Below are positions 7,931-16,675 of a stretch of DNA of 64,000 bases, piece by piece. The stretch lies in assembly GCF_009690625.1 (NCBI RefSeq), contig NZ_CP033878.1, positions 2,418,001-2,482,000 on the forward strand. Reading direction: 5' to 3'. The position numbers were made by a program, and so were the translations under genes. The stretch's first letter is position 1. Each line of letters begins with the position of its first letter. Origin of the DNA: Halorhabdus sp. CBA1104. Lineage in GTDB: Archaea > Halobacteriota > Halobacteria > Halobacteriales > Haloarculaceae. The notes below the pieces were generated by a model. That model ran no database searches. It was not told the origin of the DNA and worked only from the letters and a program-made list of their open reading frames with translations.

Positions 7931-8443
7931 CTACAGCGATTCGATCGCGGCTTCGATCTCGTCGTACTCGGGGAACTCGGGCCACTCCGTGGCGACCCAG
8001 GCGTCCTCGACGACGCCCTCGCCGTCGAGGACGAACACGGCCGGTCGTGGTTCTTCGATGCCGGCCATGCCGTCAAGATCGTGGGCGACGCCGTACTCGC
8101 GGGCGATCTCGTTGCTCGGGTCCGAATAGAGGCGATACGCTTCGAGGCCTTCGGACTCGATCAGTCGCTTGTGGGCATAAGGCGTCGAGATCGAGACGCC
8201 GACGACCGTCGCCGATTCGTGCCACTCGCGATCGGCGATTTCGTTCCAAACGTACGTCGCTGGGAACGACCCGTCCATGGGATGGAACACGAGCACGACG
8301 GGCGGCTCCTCGAGCAGGGCCGCAAGCGGGACGTCTTCCCAGTACTCGTCGTTCACCAGCGGGCGGGTGAACGCCGGGGCGGTCTCGCCTTCGGCGACGT
8401 GATCGGTTGCCTCGAACTCGACGACGTCGAACTCGAGATCCAT
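7931..8443 (-). CDS. Peroxiredoxin-like protein without cysteine
   Basis: 170 residues with the AhpC/TSA thioredoxin fold: EGETAPAFTRPLVNDEY, then VVLVFHPMDGSFPATYVW, GVSISTPYAHKRLIE, and RPAVFVLDGEGVVEDAWV. The peroxidatic Cys expected in the P-x3-(T/S)-x2-C motif is Ala62 here, and the whole protein contains no cysteine. It cannot act as a normal thiol peroxidase. The start overlaps the stop of the thioredoxin-fold gene by one base (TGATG), so the two are translationally coupled. Possible roles are binding or structural; unknown. Confidence 0.8.
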   Translation of the reverse strand: MDLEFDVVEFEATDHVAEGETAPAFTRPLVNDEYWEDVPLAALLEEPPVVLVFHPMDGSFPATYVWNEIADREWHESATVVGVSISTPYAHKRLIESEGLEAYRLYSDPSNEIAREYGVAHDLDGMAGIEEPRPAVFVLDGEGVVEDAWVATEWPEFPEYDEIEAAIESL

Positions 8444-8739
8444 CAGGCCTCACCTCCAGTCTGCTCGGTCGCCGTGGCGCTCGCTTGGCCGTACGTGTCT
8501 TCGAGGTACGCGACGATCTGGGCGCTCTCGCTCATGGTTACGCCCGTCGATTCGTCGACGATCGCGGGGACTGTCCGCGCGCCGGTTAGTCGCTTGACGG
8601 CGTTGCGTTTCGAGTGCAGGGGTTCGACGAACCGCGACTGGTATTCGAGGCCGAAGTCGTCCAGGACGCGAGCGACTCGCTCACAGAACGGACACGCCTG
8701 GAGCCGATAGAGCGTGATCGACGGCGCAGTCTCTGACAT
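8443..8739 (-). CDS. Glutaredoxin/GST N-terminal domain protein
   Basis: 98 residues from the ATG at 8739. The N-terminal thioredoxin fold has the redox motif ACPFCERV (Cys16, Cys19), followed by RTVPAIVDESTGVTMSESAQIVAYLED, the cis-Pro and substrate-binding segment typical of glutaredoxin and the N-terminal domain of glutathione S-transferases. It is a stand-alone domain without the helical GST C-terminus. It probably reduces disulfides with a low-molecular-weight thiol. First gene of the operon with the peroxiredoxin-like protein and Sua5. Confidence 0.85.
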   Translation of the reverse strand: MSETAPSITLYRLQACPFCERVARVLDDFGLEYQSRFVEPLHSKRNAVKRLTGARTVPAIVDESTGVTMSESAQIVAYLEDTYGQASATATEQTGGEA

Positions 8740-8855
8740 GTCTTCTCGTTGGGGCCGCCTGTGGCTAAGTCTGTCGGCGCTCTCGCCCGCCGAGACCCCA
8801 ACGAGCACGAATCCACACAAGAGTTAATTTCCCGGCATGGCAACACAGGGTGTTG

Positions 8856-10262
8856 ATGGGTATATCTGGACTTTCAGCAGCGGCAGAGGTTGGCATCCAC
8901 CTCTACACCGTGCCGGTCGTTGGCATCGAACTGTCACAGATGGCGGTCACGTTGGTCGGTGCCCTCATGATCCTGGCCCTTCTCGTCGGGTCGGGATTTT
9001 TCTCCTCTTCGGAGATCGCGATGTTCTCCCTGCCAGCCCACCGGCTGGACGCGATGTTCGAGGAGGGCAAGCGCGGTGCCGCCGCCGTGAAGGCACTCAA
9101 GGAAGATCCCCATCGGTTGCTCGTGACGATCCTCGTCGGCAACAACATGGTCAACATCACCATGTCCTCGATCTCGACGACGATCGTCGGCTTCTACTTC
9201 GACGCCGGCGCAGCCGTGATCGTCTCCTCGCTCGGGATCACCTCGCTCGTCCTCCTGTTTGGCGAGAGCGCGCCAAAGTCATACGCCGTCGACAACACCG
9301 AGTTACACGCACGTCGGGTCGCCCCCGTCTTGCAGCTCGTCGAGAAGGTCCTGTGGCCGCTCATTACCCTGTTCGACTTCCTGACTGGGCTGGTCAATAG
9401 GGTTACCGGCGGTCGCTCGGCCATCGAGACGTCTTATCTGACCCGCGAGGAGATCCGAGACATGATCCAGACTGGCGAGCGTGAAGGCGTCCTCGACGAG
9501 GAGGAACGCCAGATGCTCCAGCGTACCCTCCGGTTCAACCGGACGATCGCCAAGGAAGTCATGACACCCCGGCTCGACATGGATGCCATCTCAGTCGATG
9601 CCTCGGTCGACGAAGCCATCGAGCAGTGTATCCACGGTGGCCACGCCCGCCTGCCCGTCTACGAGGGGAGTCTCGACAACGTCATCGGGGTCGTCAATAT
9701 TCGCGATCTCGTCCGTGATGCCCAGTATGGTGGCAGAGACGACGTGGAACTCGAGGACCTCATCGAACCGACGCTACACGTCCCCGAATCGAAAAACGTC
9801 GACGATCTCCTCGCCGAGATGCGGGCTGAACGCCTTCATCTGGTGATCGTCATCGACGAATTCGGGACGACCGAAGGGCTGGTCACGATGGAGGATCTCA
9901 CCGAGGAAATCGTCGGCGAGATTCTAGAAGGCGAAGAAGAACACCCGATCGAGTTCATCGACGACGATACTGCCCTGGTCAAAGGAGAGGTCAACATCGA
10001 GGAAGTCAACGAGGCGCTGAGTCTGGATCTGCCAGAGGGCGAGGAGTTCGAGACCATCGCGGGGTTCGTCTTCAATCGCGCCGGCCGGCTGGTCGAAGAA
10101 GGCGAATCTATCGAGTACGACGGCGTCGAGATCCGCGTCCAGCAGGTCGAGAACACCCGTATCATGAAAGCGAGAATCTCCTTGCCCGAGGACAAATCTC
10201 AGCCGAGGGATGGCAACCCCTCCGATGAATCCGACGAGGCTGACGCGACCGACGAGTCCTGA
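8856..10262 (+). CDS. CNNM/CorC-type membrane protein with CBS domains
   Basis: About 468 residues from the ATG at 8856; a GTG at 8850 and a TTG at 8853 are also in frame. Order of parts: DUF21/CNNM transmembrane region (LVGSGFFSSSEIAMFSLPAH; LLVTILVGNNMVNITMSS), two CBS domains (VMTPRLDMDAI ... NVIGVVNIRDL; LHLVIVIDEFGTTEGLVTMEDL), and the C-terminal CorC/HlyC transporter-associated domain (EGEEFETIAGFVFNRAGRL). Relatives export or regulate magnesium and other divalent ions. The tail is Asp/Ser-rich. Divergent from the thioredoxin-fold gene. Confidence 0.9.
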   Translation: MGISGLSAAAEVGIHLYTVPVVGIELSQMAVTLVGALMILALLVGSGFFSSSEIAMFSLPAHRLDAMFEEGKRGAAAVKALKEDPHRLLVTILVGNNMVNITMSSISTTIVGFYFDAGAAVIVSSLGITSLVLLFGESAPKSYAVDNTELHARRVAPVLQLVEKVLWPLITLFDFLTGLVNRVTGGRSAIETSYLTREEIRDMIQTGEREGVLDEEERQMLQRTLRFNRTIAKEVMTPRLDMDAISVDASVDEAIEQCIHGGHARLPVYEGSLDNVIGVVNIRDLVRDAQYGGRDDVELEDLIEPTLHVPESKNVDDLLAEMRAERLHLVIVIDEFGTTEGLVTMEDLTEEIVGEILEGEEEHPIEFIDDDTALVKGEVNIEEVNEALSLDLPEGEEFETIAGFVFNRAGRLVEEGESIEYDGVEIRVQQVENTRIMKARISLPEDKSQPRDGNPSDESDEADATDES

Positions 10263-10282
10263 GAGTCCCACGTCGCTGTGGC

Positions 10283-11467
10283 TCACAGCAGTGTGAGAAG
10301 CCGATACCCACCATACCCCGCAACAAGCGCGATCACGAGCGAGCCGATCCAGGCGAGTACGGTGTAGCCCATCTTCGCCCGGCTGATTCCGCTGCCCCCG
10401 GCAGCGTAGCCGCTGCCGACGATCGCACTCACCGTAATCTCGTTGAACGAGACGGGAATGCCGAAGAAGACGGCGATCTGGGCGATGACGAACGCGGGGA
10501 TCAGTGCCGCGATCGACCGCCGCGGGGACAGCGAAGAGTAGTCCTGGCTGAGTGCCTTGATCATGCGTGGCGCACCGGTCCAGGAGCCGACCAGCAGGCC
10601 GACTCCACCGGCGAGCAAGGCGACGACCAGCGGGAGGTCGTACGGCTCCAGGACCGGGAGGACCGGTCCGATCGCGAGCCCGACCTGGCTGCCACCCGCC
10701 GAGAACGCGACGAGGCCACCGAGCACGAGGAGGAATCGTCGCTGGCTCTGGGCACGATTCGCCCGCGTTCCCCGATACAGGAGCCCGGCGGCGAGGCTCG
10801 CAAACGCCAATGTGACGGCCATCTGTACGGCGATGCCGGCGTCCAGCCTCGTCGCGATCGCCGCCGCAACCGACGCCTGTTGGTCGGCTGGCCCCAATAT
10901 GGCAAAGCGGATATTCGCCAGAATCGCACCGACGAACCCGGCCAGGGCGGCGACGATGCGGGCTTCCCCGCCTACCCCGCTTCGGAGCCAGCGAGCGGTG
11001 CCGTAGGCTGCCCCGCCCCCGACAAAGGGTGTGGCGACCCACAGTGCCACGATCCCCTGGTAGGTTCCCCATGCGGGTTCGCCCCCGAGTGCCAGCCCGA
11101 CGCCGACGACTGCGCCAGTCACGGTAAAAGCCGTCGCGATCGGGTACCCGGCGAAGACACCGACGGCGACCAGGCCGCCGGCGATCGTGAGCAACAAGAT
11201 CGAGGCCGTCGAGGTCAGGCCGCTGCCGTCGGGAAAGAGAACGAGTCCGCGTCCGACGGTCTCCGTGACTGCGGCCCCCTGTAGGACAGCCCCGGCGAGT
11301 CCGAGAATCCCGACGACGAAGGCAGCCCGCATCACCGAGATGGCATTGGCCCCAACTGCGGGCGCGAACGGCGTCGAGCCCGACGACCCGGCACCGATGG
11401 CCCACGCCATGAACAGACTGGCCAGTGCGGCGACGAGCACGGTTCCGACAGTTACGACCAGTCCCAT
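10283..11467 (-). CDS. Inorganic phosphate transporter, PiT family
   Basis: 394 residues and about ten hydrophobic segments. The duplicated PiT signature is visible: FMAWAIGAGSSGSTPFAPAVG near the N-terminus (GANAIS follows) and VSFNEITVSAIVGSGYAAGG in the second half. PiT carriers take up phosphate with sodium or protons. No PhoU-like gene is adjacent. The gene is followed by the CBS membrane protein in convergent orientation, with 20 bp between stops, so any shared terminator is compact. Confidence 0.9.
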   Translation of the reverse strand: MGLVVTVGTVLVAALASLFMAWAIGAGSSGSTPFAPAVGANAISVMRAAFVVGILGLAGAVLQGAAVTETVGRGLVLFPDGSGLTSTASILLLTIAGGLVAVGVFAGYPIATAFTVTGAVVGVGLALGGEPAWGTYQGIVALWVATPFVGGGAAYGTARWLRSGVGGEARIVAALAGFVGAILANIRFAILGPADQQASVAAAIATRLDAGIAVQMAVTLAFASLAAGLLYRGTRANRAQSQRRFLLVLGGLVAFSAGGSQVGLAIGPVLPVLEPYDLPLVVALLAGGVGLLVGSWTGAPRMIKALSQDYSSLSPRRSIAALIPAFVIAQIAVFFGIPVSFNEITVSAIVGSGYAAGGSGISRAKMGYTVLAWIGSLVIALVAGYGGYRLLTLL

Positions 11468-11549
11468 GGTCTCGGGGTTGTCCTGTGTCCGCTAATACGC
11501 TACGGTCTCGGCGAGAACGGCTCGACAACGGGGACTGTCCGGATAGACG

Positions 11550-12239
11550 TCAGTTCGTTCTGGAGTCGACGTCGTCGTGGTTCGTCTGTGGCACTTCGAC
11601 ACCTTCGGCGGCTTCGGGCGTCTCGATCTCCTTTTCGGTGTCGACGTGCCAACGATCGACCTCCTGGTCGAAGTCGGCGAGTTTGTTCGAGACCCGGATT
11701 TTCAGGTCGTCGTCGTTGACGTTGACCTCGAAGACGTACTCGGGGTTCGTGTCGTCGACACGGCGGATGTTCGCGCTGATCAGGTCATTATCGAAGTAGT
11801 AGGGTGCGACCTGGGTCATGACGTTGCGATAGACGCGGTCTTCGACCGCACGAACCGCCTTCCGGCCGGCTGAATCGGCCGCCCGGGCGACGTAGTCGAT
11901 CGAATCACTCCAGGCGTCGACGGCCTCGTCGGGGTCGTTGAGGTTCTCGTAGGAATCAGCGAGCTTTTCCCCGGCCGTCCGGAGATCGTCGTCCGGATCT
12001 TTCCCCTTCTTTTCGCCCTTTCCTTCGTCGACGCGGGCCTGCTGGGCTGTCTTCTCGTTGACGTCCTCGTCGAGGCGCTCGTGGCTCTTGGGCCGCCACT
12101 CGTCGAACTCTTCGAGGGCTCGGTCGTCGACGTCGTACTCGTCGGCGAGTTCCTGGAGCGCCCGCACGATTCGCTCGCCGTGTTCGACGATCTCGATCCA
12201 GTCGCCACGCACCTTGAAGCCGGAGACACTCTCTTCCAT
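11550..12239 (-). CDS. Haloarchaeal protein of unknown function (DUF5828-like)
   Basis: 229 residues, very acidic, with no membrane segment. The N-terminus ESVSGFKVRGDWIEIVEHGERI recalls a haloarchaeal family I know as DUF5828 (recollection). The middle is charged and low in complexity (DEGKGEKKGKDPDDD); the C-terminal third looks beta-rich and ends in a disordered tail. It stands alone between phoU-less PiT and the divergent upp gene. Confidence 0.65.
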   Translation of the reverse strand: MEESVSGFKVRGDWIEIVEHGERIVRALQELADEYDVDDRALEEFDEWRPKSHERLDEDVNEKTAQQARVDEGKGEKKGKDPDDDLRTAGEKLADSYENLNDPDEAVDAWSDSIDYVARAADSAGRKAVRAVEDRVYRNVMTQVAPYYFDNDLISANIRRVDDTNPEYVFEVNVNDDDLKIRVSNKLADFDQEVDRWHVDTEKEIETPEAAEGVEVPQTNHDDVDSRTN

Positions 12240-12394
12240 TGGCGATCACGGGAGTTGCGACGCTGGGTCGTCTCCCGTCTTGGCCGCGGTTAGGCGTCAG
12301 CGTGCATAAGGCTTGTCGGGGTGTGCAGATCCCTCTCTAGCACTCCTGGGTCGAATATCAACGCCTTTGAGGTGCCCGCGTCTCAGTTCCGACG

Positions 12395-13069
12395 ATGACC
12401 ATCGAAGATTACGACCGAGCCAAGGTCGTCTCCCACGCGCTTGCCCAGGACACGTTAACACGACTGCGAGATGTCGATACCGAACAGGTCGCCTTCCGGA
12501 AAGGACTGGTCAAACTCGGCCGCATCTGTGGCTACGAGATCATCGACGGCCTCATGCAGCGTGAAACAGTCACCGTCGAGACGCCCCTGATGACGACCGA
12601 AGGCGAGCGCGTCGGCGACATGGACGACGTGGTGATCGTCAACGTGCTCCGCGCGGCGACCCCGTTCGTCGAAGGATTGCTCAAGGCATTCCCGCGAGCC
12701 AAGCAGGGTGTCATCTCCGCCGGCCGCGACGAGGAAGGTGGCATGGATAGTGAGGGCCAGTTCGACATCTCCATCGAGTACAACAAGATGCCCGACATCC
12801 ACGACGAGGACACGCTCATCATCGCCGACCCAATGTTGGCGACGGGCTCGACGATGTGTGCCGTCATCGACGAGGTGCTGAACGGTGCCGACCCCGAGCG
12901 TGTGATCGTCCTTTCGGCCGTCAGCGCCCCCGAGGGACTCGATCGACTCCGTTCGGAATTCCCCGACATCGAACTCCTGACCGTCGCCATCGACGATCGC
13001 CTCGACGACGATGGCTACATCGTTCCCGGACTGGGCGATGCCGGCGATCGGGCGTTCCGGACGACGTAA
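12395..13069 (+). CDS. upp: Uracil phosphoribosyltransferase
   Basis: 224 residues. It converts uracil and PRPP to UMP in pyrimidine salvage. The PRPP-binding motif is [17 protein letters not shown], preceded by the loop [18 protein letters not shown], and the C-terminus [12 protein letters not shown] contains the uracil-binding region ([12 protein letters not shown]). Length is normal. It is a single-gene unit with its own upstream region. Confidence 0.95.
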   Translation: MTIEDYDRAKVVSHALAQDTLTRLRDVDTEQVAFRKGLVKLGRICGYEIIDGLMQRETVTVETPLMTTEGERVGDMDDVVIVNVLRAATPFVEGLLKAFPRAKQGVISAGRDEEGGMDSEGQFDISIEYNKMPDIHDEDTLIIADPMLATGSTMCAVIDEVLNGADPERVIVLSAVSAPEGLDRLRSEFPDIELLTVAIDDRLDDDGYIVPGLGDAGDRAFRTT

Positions 13070-13167
13070 CGAATATCTCCAGACTCCCTCTGTTCTTTGT
13101 TCTTCGGTCCGTGTTGTCCGAAGACACGTATCGACTGCCTCGCGATCGACACCCCGATCTCGCGAGG

Positions 13168-13779
13168 CTACTCTGTCGGCCCGCTGACGTCCGCTCGTCC
13201 GCTGGTCGCACTCGCAATCCGATCGCACAGATCGTCGCTCTCTTCGGTCGGCACCCGCACCGAAAACTGGACGTCCTCGCCGTACTCGGCCTCGAACTCG
13301 ACGCCCTCGCTCTCCAGAATCCCTCTGACGGTCCCCGAGTCGTCGTACTCGACGGTGATCGCCAGCTGTTCGTGGGGCCGCTCCTCTGTGACGCCTGCGT
13401 CCTCGATCGCTTCTTTGACGGCCCGTGAGTACGCGCTGACGAGCCCGCCGACGCCCAGTTCCGTCCCGCCGAAATACCGCGTCACGACGACGCCGACGTT
13501 CTCCAACTCTTGGCCCTGGAGGACGTTCAGTGCGGGCTTGCCGGCCGAACCTGAGGGCTCGCCGTCGTCGCTTGCGTACTCCCTGAGCGGATCGGCCCGG
13601 ACCCGGTAGGCCGGGACGTTGTGTGTCGCGTCGTCGTACTCGTCTCGAACCGCCTCGATGAACGACTCGGCGTCCTGGACTGTCTCGACGGGCCGGGCGT
13701 GGCCGATGAACTCAGAGCCCGAGATCACGAACTCCGCGTGTCCGGATTCGGCGATCGTCCGATAGACCTCGCTGCTCAC
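13168..13779 (-). CDS. IMPACT/YigZ family protein
   Basis: 203 residues. The N-terminal UPF0029 (Impact) domain is clear: SEFIGHARPVETVQDAESFI, followed by ATHNVPAYRV, DGEPSGSAGKPALNVLQG and NVGVVVTRYFGGTELGVGG, with a short C-terminal DUF1949-like ferredoxin-type domain. Relatives include YigZ of bacteria and the translation-linked IMPACT protein of eukaryotes; the exact role in archaea is unknown. Convergent with upp. Confidence 0.9.
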   Translation of the reverse strand: MSSEVYRTIAESGHAEFVISGSEFIGHARPVETVQDAESFIEAVRDEYDDATHNVPAYRVRADPLREYASDDGEPSGSAGKPALNVLQGQELENVGVVVTRYFGGTELGVGGLVSAYSRAVKEAIEDAGVTEERPHEQLAITVEYDDSGTVRGILESEGVEFEAEYGEDVQFSVRVPTEESDDLCDRIASATSGRADVSGPTE

Positions 13780-13958
13780 TGCCGGGCAATTCGTCGCCCG
13801 GGGAGAAACCAGTTTCGCGTTGTCGGGCCGTACGGTCGCTATCCAGCAGTTTCACTTTCACTCCGGTGGGCTGGCTTATTTACCATCTCCCGACCCAGAC
13901 TGAATTGGAGCGTCGTTGACGACACGCTGTCACACGTTCCACACTGTTCCCCTTTCCA

Positions 13959-14108
13959 ATGCAACAACACAGCCACGCCGTCGGCCGTTGCCCGCACTGT
14001 GGGGCCACAATCGAACAGCGACGCGTATTGATCACCTACGAACGGGCCGGCGGCGAGGCCATGTATGCGACCTGTCCCGGGTGCTCGGCGGTCGTCCGCC
14101 CGGAGTGA
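13959..14108 (+). CDS. Small zinc-ribbon protein, 49 aa
   Basis: A 49-residue ORF. It has two CxxC knuckles, RCPHCGAT and TCPGCSAVV, spaced by about 29 residues, so it should bind one zinc ion. Third codon positions are mostly G or C and the arrangement is that of many small haloarchaeal zinc-finger proteins. It precedes the lipoprotein gene by 70 bp on the same strand. Function unknown. Confidence 0.7.
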   Translation: MQQHSHAVGRCPHCGATIEQRRVLITYERAGGEAMYATCPGCSAVVRPE

Positions 14109-14178
14109 TCGGCCCGTTGGTCCCGGTAGGGGCGACCGACACCACAACTCGTTTTGATGTGCCGCCCGTACAGCCGCT

Positions 14179-15219
14179 GTGTACCGACGGACGTTCCTCG
14201 CGACGAGTGCGCTAGGAGCGACAGCATTGGCCGGGTGTGGCTCGATCGAATCCCGGTCGATCGACGTCCCGACTGTCGTCTCCGAGCGGCCGGCCGGCAG
14301 CTACGTTCCCGGCCACATCGAGGGGATGGCGCGCGTTGGCTCGGTCACGGCCGGCCCGTACGAACTCGTCGTGACCTACAGCTATCCCCACCGCTTTTGG
14401 ATGGTGACTGGCACCGACACCGAGCGCGTCCCGCTGGAAGAGGCGGACTCGACTCACCTGATGGCGACTGTTCGCGATCGTGAGACTGGCCTCGTCGTCC
14501 CCGAAGTCGGCCTCTCGATGGCGATCACGCGCGAAGGGTCTCTGGCCTCTCAGGAGACGATCTACGCCATGCTCTCCCAGACGATGGGCCTCCACCACGG
14601 TGCTAATTTCAGCGGACTCGAAGACGGTCGCGAGTACGACCTTGCGGTCACTGTCGGCACGCCGACGGTCCGGTTGACGGGGGCCTTTCGCGACCGATTC
14701 ACCGATCCAGTCACCGAGACACTCTCGTATTCGTTCGACGAACGCGCGATGGCCGAGTTGCGACTCGACCGACTCAACCGGGCTGGCGAGCGCGGCGCAC
14801 TCGAACCGATGGGCGGGGCGGTCGCTGGCGCACGAGCTCCAGAACAAGCGACAGTTTCCGGTCGGACAGCGACGACCCGGGCCGGCGACGTGCGCTATCT
14901 CGTTGCCCTCCGCGACGAGTCGCCCCCTGGCATCGACTCCGGCCCGTACCTCGCGGTCATTCCCCACACCCGGTACAACCGGATTCGCCTCTCTCGGATG
15001 GGGCTGTCGGCCCGTTTCACCACCGGCGGTGGTCCGATCGAAACCCAACTAACCCGCACGTTCGATCCCGAACTGGGCTATCACTACGGGACGGCCCTGT
15101 CGGCGGATCCAGCTGGCGAATCCATCTCGTTGCTCGCCGAGACACCGCCGCAGGTCGCCCGCCACGAGGGCTACGAGACGGCCTTCTTCGACCTGCCGAC
15201 GGCGTCGGTGCAACTGTAG
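14179..15219 (+). CDS. Tat-exported lipoprotein, possibly P19/Tp34-like iron-binding
   Basis: 346 residues with a GTG start. The N-terminus YRRTFLATSALGATALAGCGS holds a twin-arginine motif and a lipobox ending in Cys, so it should be exported by Tat and anchored as a lipoprotein. The first half (AGPYELVVTYSYPHRFWMVTG ... HLMATVRDRETGLVVPEVGL) resembles the P19/Tp34-like domain used in periplasmic ferrous iron or divalent metal uptake, and includes several His. This assignment is by impression. The next gene encodes a DyP-like protein, a pairing reminiscent of EfeO-EfeB. Confidence 0.65.
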   Translation: MYRRTFLATSALGATALAGCGSIESRSIDVPTVVSERPAGSYVPGHIEGMARVGSVTAGPYELVVTYSYPHRFWMVTGTDTERVPLEEADSTHLMATVRDRETGLVVPEVGLSMAITREGSLASQETIYAMLSQTMGLHHGANFSGLEDGREYDLAVTVGTPTVRLTGAFRDRFTDPVTETLSYSFDERAMAELRLDRLNRAGERGALEPMGGAVAGARAPEQATVSGRTATTRAGDVRYLVALRDESPPGIDSGPYLAVIPHTRYNRIRLSRMGLSARFTTGGGPIETQLTRTFDPELGYHYGTALSADPAGESISLLAETPPQVARHEGYETAFFDLPTASVQL

Positions 15220-15308
15220 CGGGTCGCCCTGGGTCGCCGGCGCTGGCGAACCATGTTCCAGTCGCCGGAGGCGGTGTGGTTTTCGGAGTCGACGCCCAAC
15301 AGTAGCCA

Positions 15309-16592
15309 ATGCCAGCGGAGCGATCCGGACTCGACCGACGCCAGTTCTGCAAGGCCGCGGTGGCGGCTGGCGGCGCGGCGGCGCTGAGTGCGTGTCTCGA
15401 ACAGTCAGACGATCCAGTACCGACAGGGGTCGACGACCCTACGACCCTGCCCGAACGCCAGCACGCCTGGAACGACCGCGTCCGGACTGACGAGCACGGC
15501 AACGTGAAACTCCCGCGCCACCAGGTCTTCCTGTATCTGACACTGGAGCGGGACGGCCCACCGACCGACGCCGACCGGGCGGCCGTCGAATCGGCGCTCT
15601 CGACGATCGATCGAGCCTACGAGCGCTCGAACGACGGCCTGCTATCTTCGATCGGGTACTCGCCGGCCTACTTCGACCGGTTCGACGCATCGGTGCCCGA
15701 CACCATCGACTTGCCGTCCCCGCGCCGCCTCTCGCCGTTCGAGGATCCAGCCTTCGACACCCAGGACGCACTCGTCCACCTCGCCAGCGACCGTGCCGAT
15801 GTCGTCCTGGAAGCCGACCGCGCCCTGCGGGGCGAGCGTGATCGGGCCAACGGCGTCACCGTCCAGACGCCACTCACCGACGTCTTCTCGGTTGCCGACC
15901 GCCGGACGGGCTTCGTCGGTGCGGGGCTCCCAGCCGAGAAGCAGGACGTGGCTGGCATTCCCGACTCCGAGCCCGTTCCCGAGGCTTCGCCGCTGTTTAT
16001 GGGCTTTGAGGCTGGGTTCACGGGCAATCAGGCGACCGAGGACTACGTGACGATCGACGATGGGCCCTTTGCCGGCGGGACGACCAAACACGTCTCGCGG
16101 CTCCGCCAGCGCCTCGATGACTGGTATGGCGAACAGGACTTTACCCAACGCGTCGCGGAACTGTTCAGCCCCGTCCACGCGGCGGACGAACTCGTCGAGG
16201 GCGTCGGGGACAATCTCGGTAGCGACAGCGGACTCACTCCCGAGATGATCGAACACGTTCGCGAGCACGCCCGCGAGTTCGGCCGCGTCGGCCACGCACA
16301 GAAGGCCGCCCGGGCCAACCGCGACAGCGAGGGCAACGTCCGCCTCCTCCGGCGGCACTGTGAATCGACCGACGGCGACGTTGCCGCTTTGCACTTCCCG
16401 TCGCTGCAGCAGGGGATTTCTGCCTTCGAGGACGTCCGACGGGCGATGAACGGGACCGACCTGACTGACGAACCGGCGATTCGCCAGCGGGTCAACAACG
16501 GCATTCTGGAATATATTTTCACCACCCACCGGGGGAACTTTTTGATCCCGCCGCGCCGCCATCGGGCGCTCCCGGACCCACACCCGGCGTGA
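15309..16592 (+). CDS. Tat-exported DyP-type peroxidase-like protein
   Basis: 427 residues. The N-terminus LDRRQFCKAAVAAGGAAALSA is a twin-arginine signal ending near Cys31 (lipobox-like SACLEQ). The body has the length and spacing of DyP/EfeB peroxidases, with candidate features such as GFVGAGLPAEKQ, SPLFMGFEAGFTGNQ where DyP proteins have GxxDG, GRVGHAQKAARAN as a possible proximal His, and LLRRHCES. The typical catalytic Asp of GxxDG is not evident. It lies 90 bp after the P19-like lipoprotein gene, on the same strand. Function in iron uptake or heme handling is inferred. Confidence 0.65.
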   Translation: MPAERSGLDRRQFCKAAVAAGGAAALSACLEQSDDPVPTGVDDPTTLPERQHAWNDRVRTDEHGNVKLPRHQVFLYLTLERDGPPTDADRAAVESALSTIDRAYERSNDGLLSSIGYSPAYFDRFDASVPDTIDLPSPRRLSPFEDPAFDTQDALVHLASDRADVVLEADRALRGERDRANGVTVQTPLTDVFSVADRRTGFVGAGLPAEKQDVAGIPDSEPVPEASPLFMGFEAGFTGNQATEDYVTIDDGPFAGGTTKHVSRLRQRLDDWYGEQDFTQRVAELFSPVHAADELVEGVGDNLGSDSGLTPEMIEHVREHAREFGRVGHAQKAARANRDSEGNVRLLRRHCESTDGDVAALHFPSLQQGISAFEDVRRAMNGTDLTDEPAIRQRVNNGILEYIFTTHRGNFLIPPRRHRALPDPHPA

Positions 16593-16675
16593 TTCTTCCG
16601 TCTCGGCGCGGCCAGTCTCGACCGATTTCCCCGGTGCCGTAACGTTTACCGGGTGGCCCGCCGGATCGACGTGAT

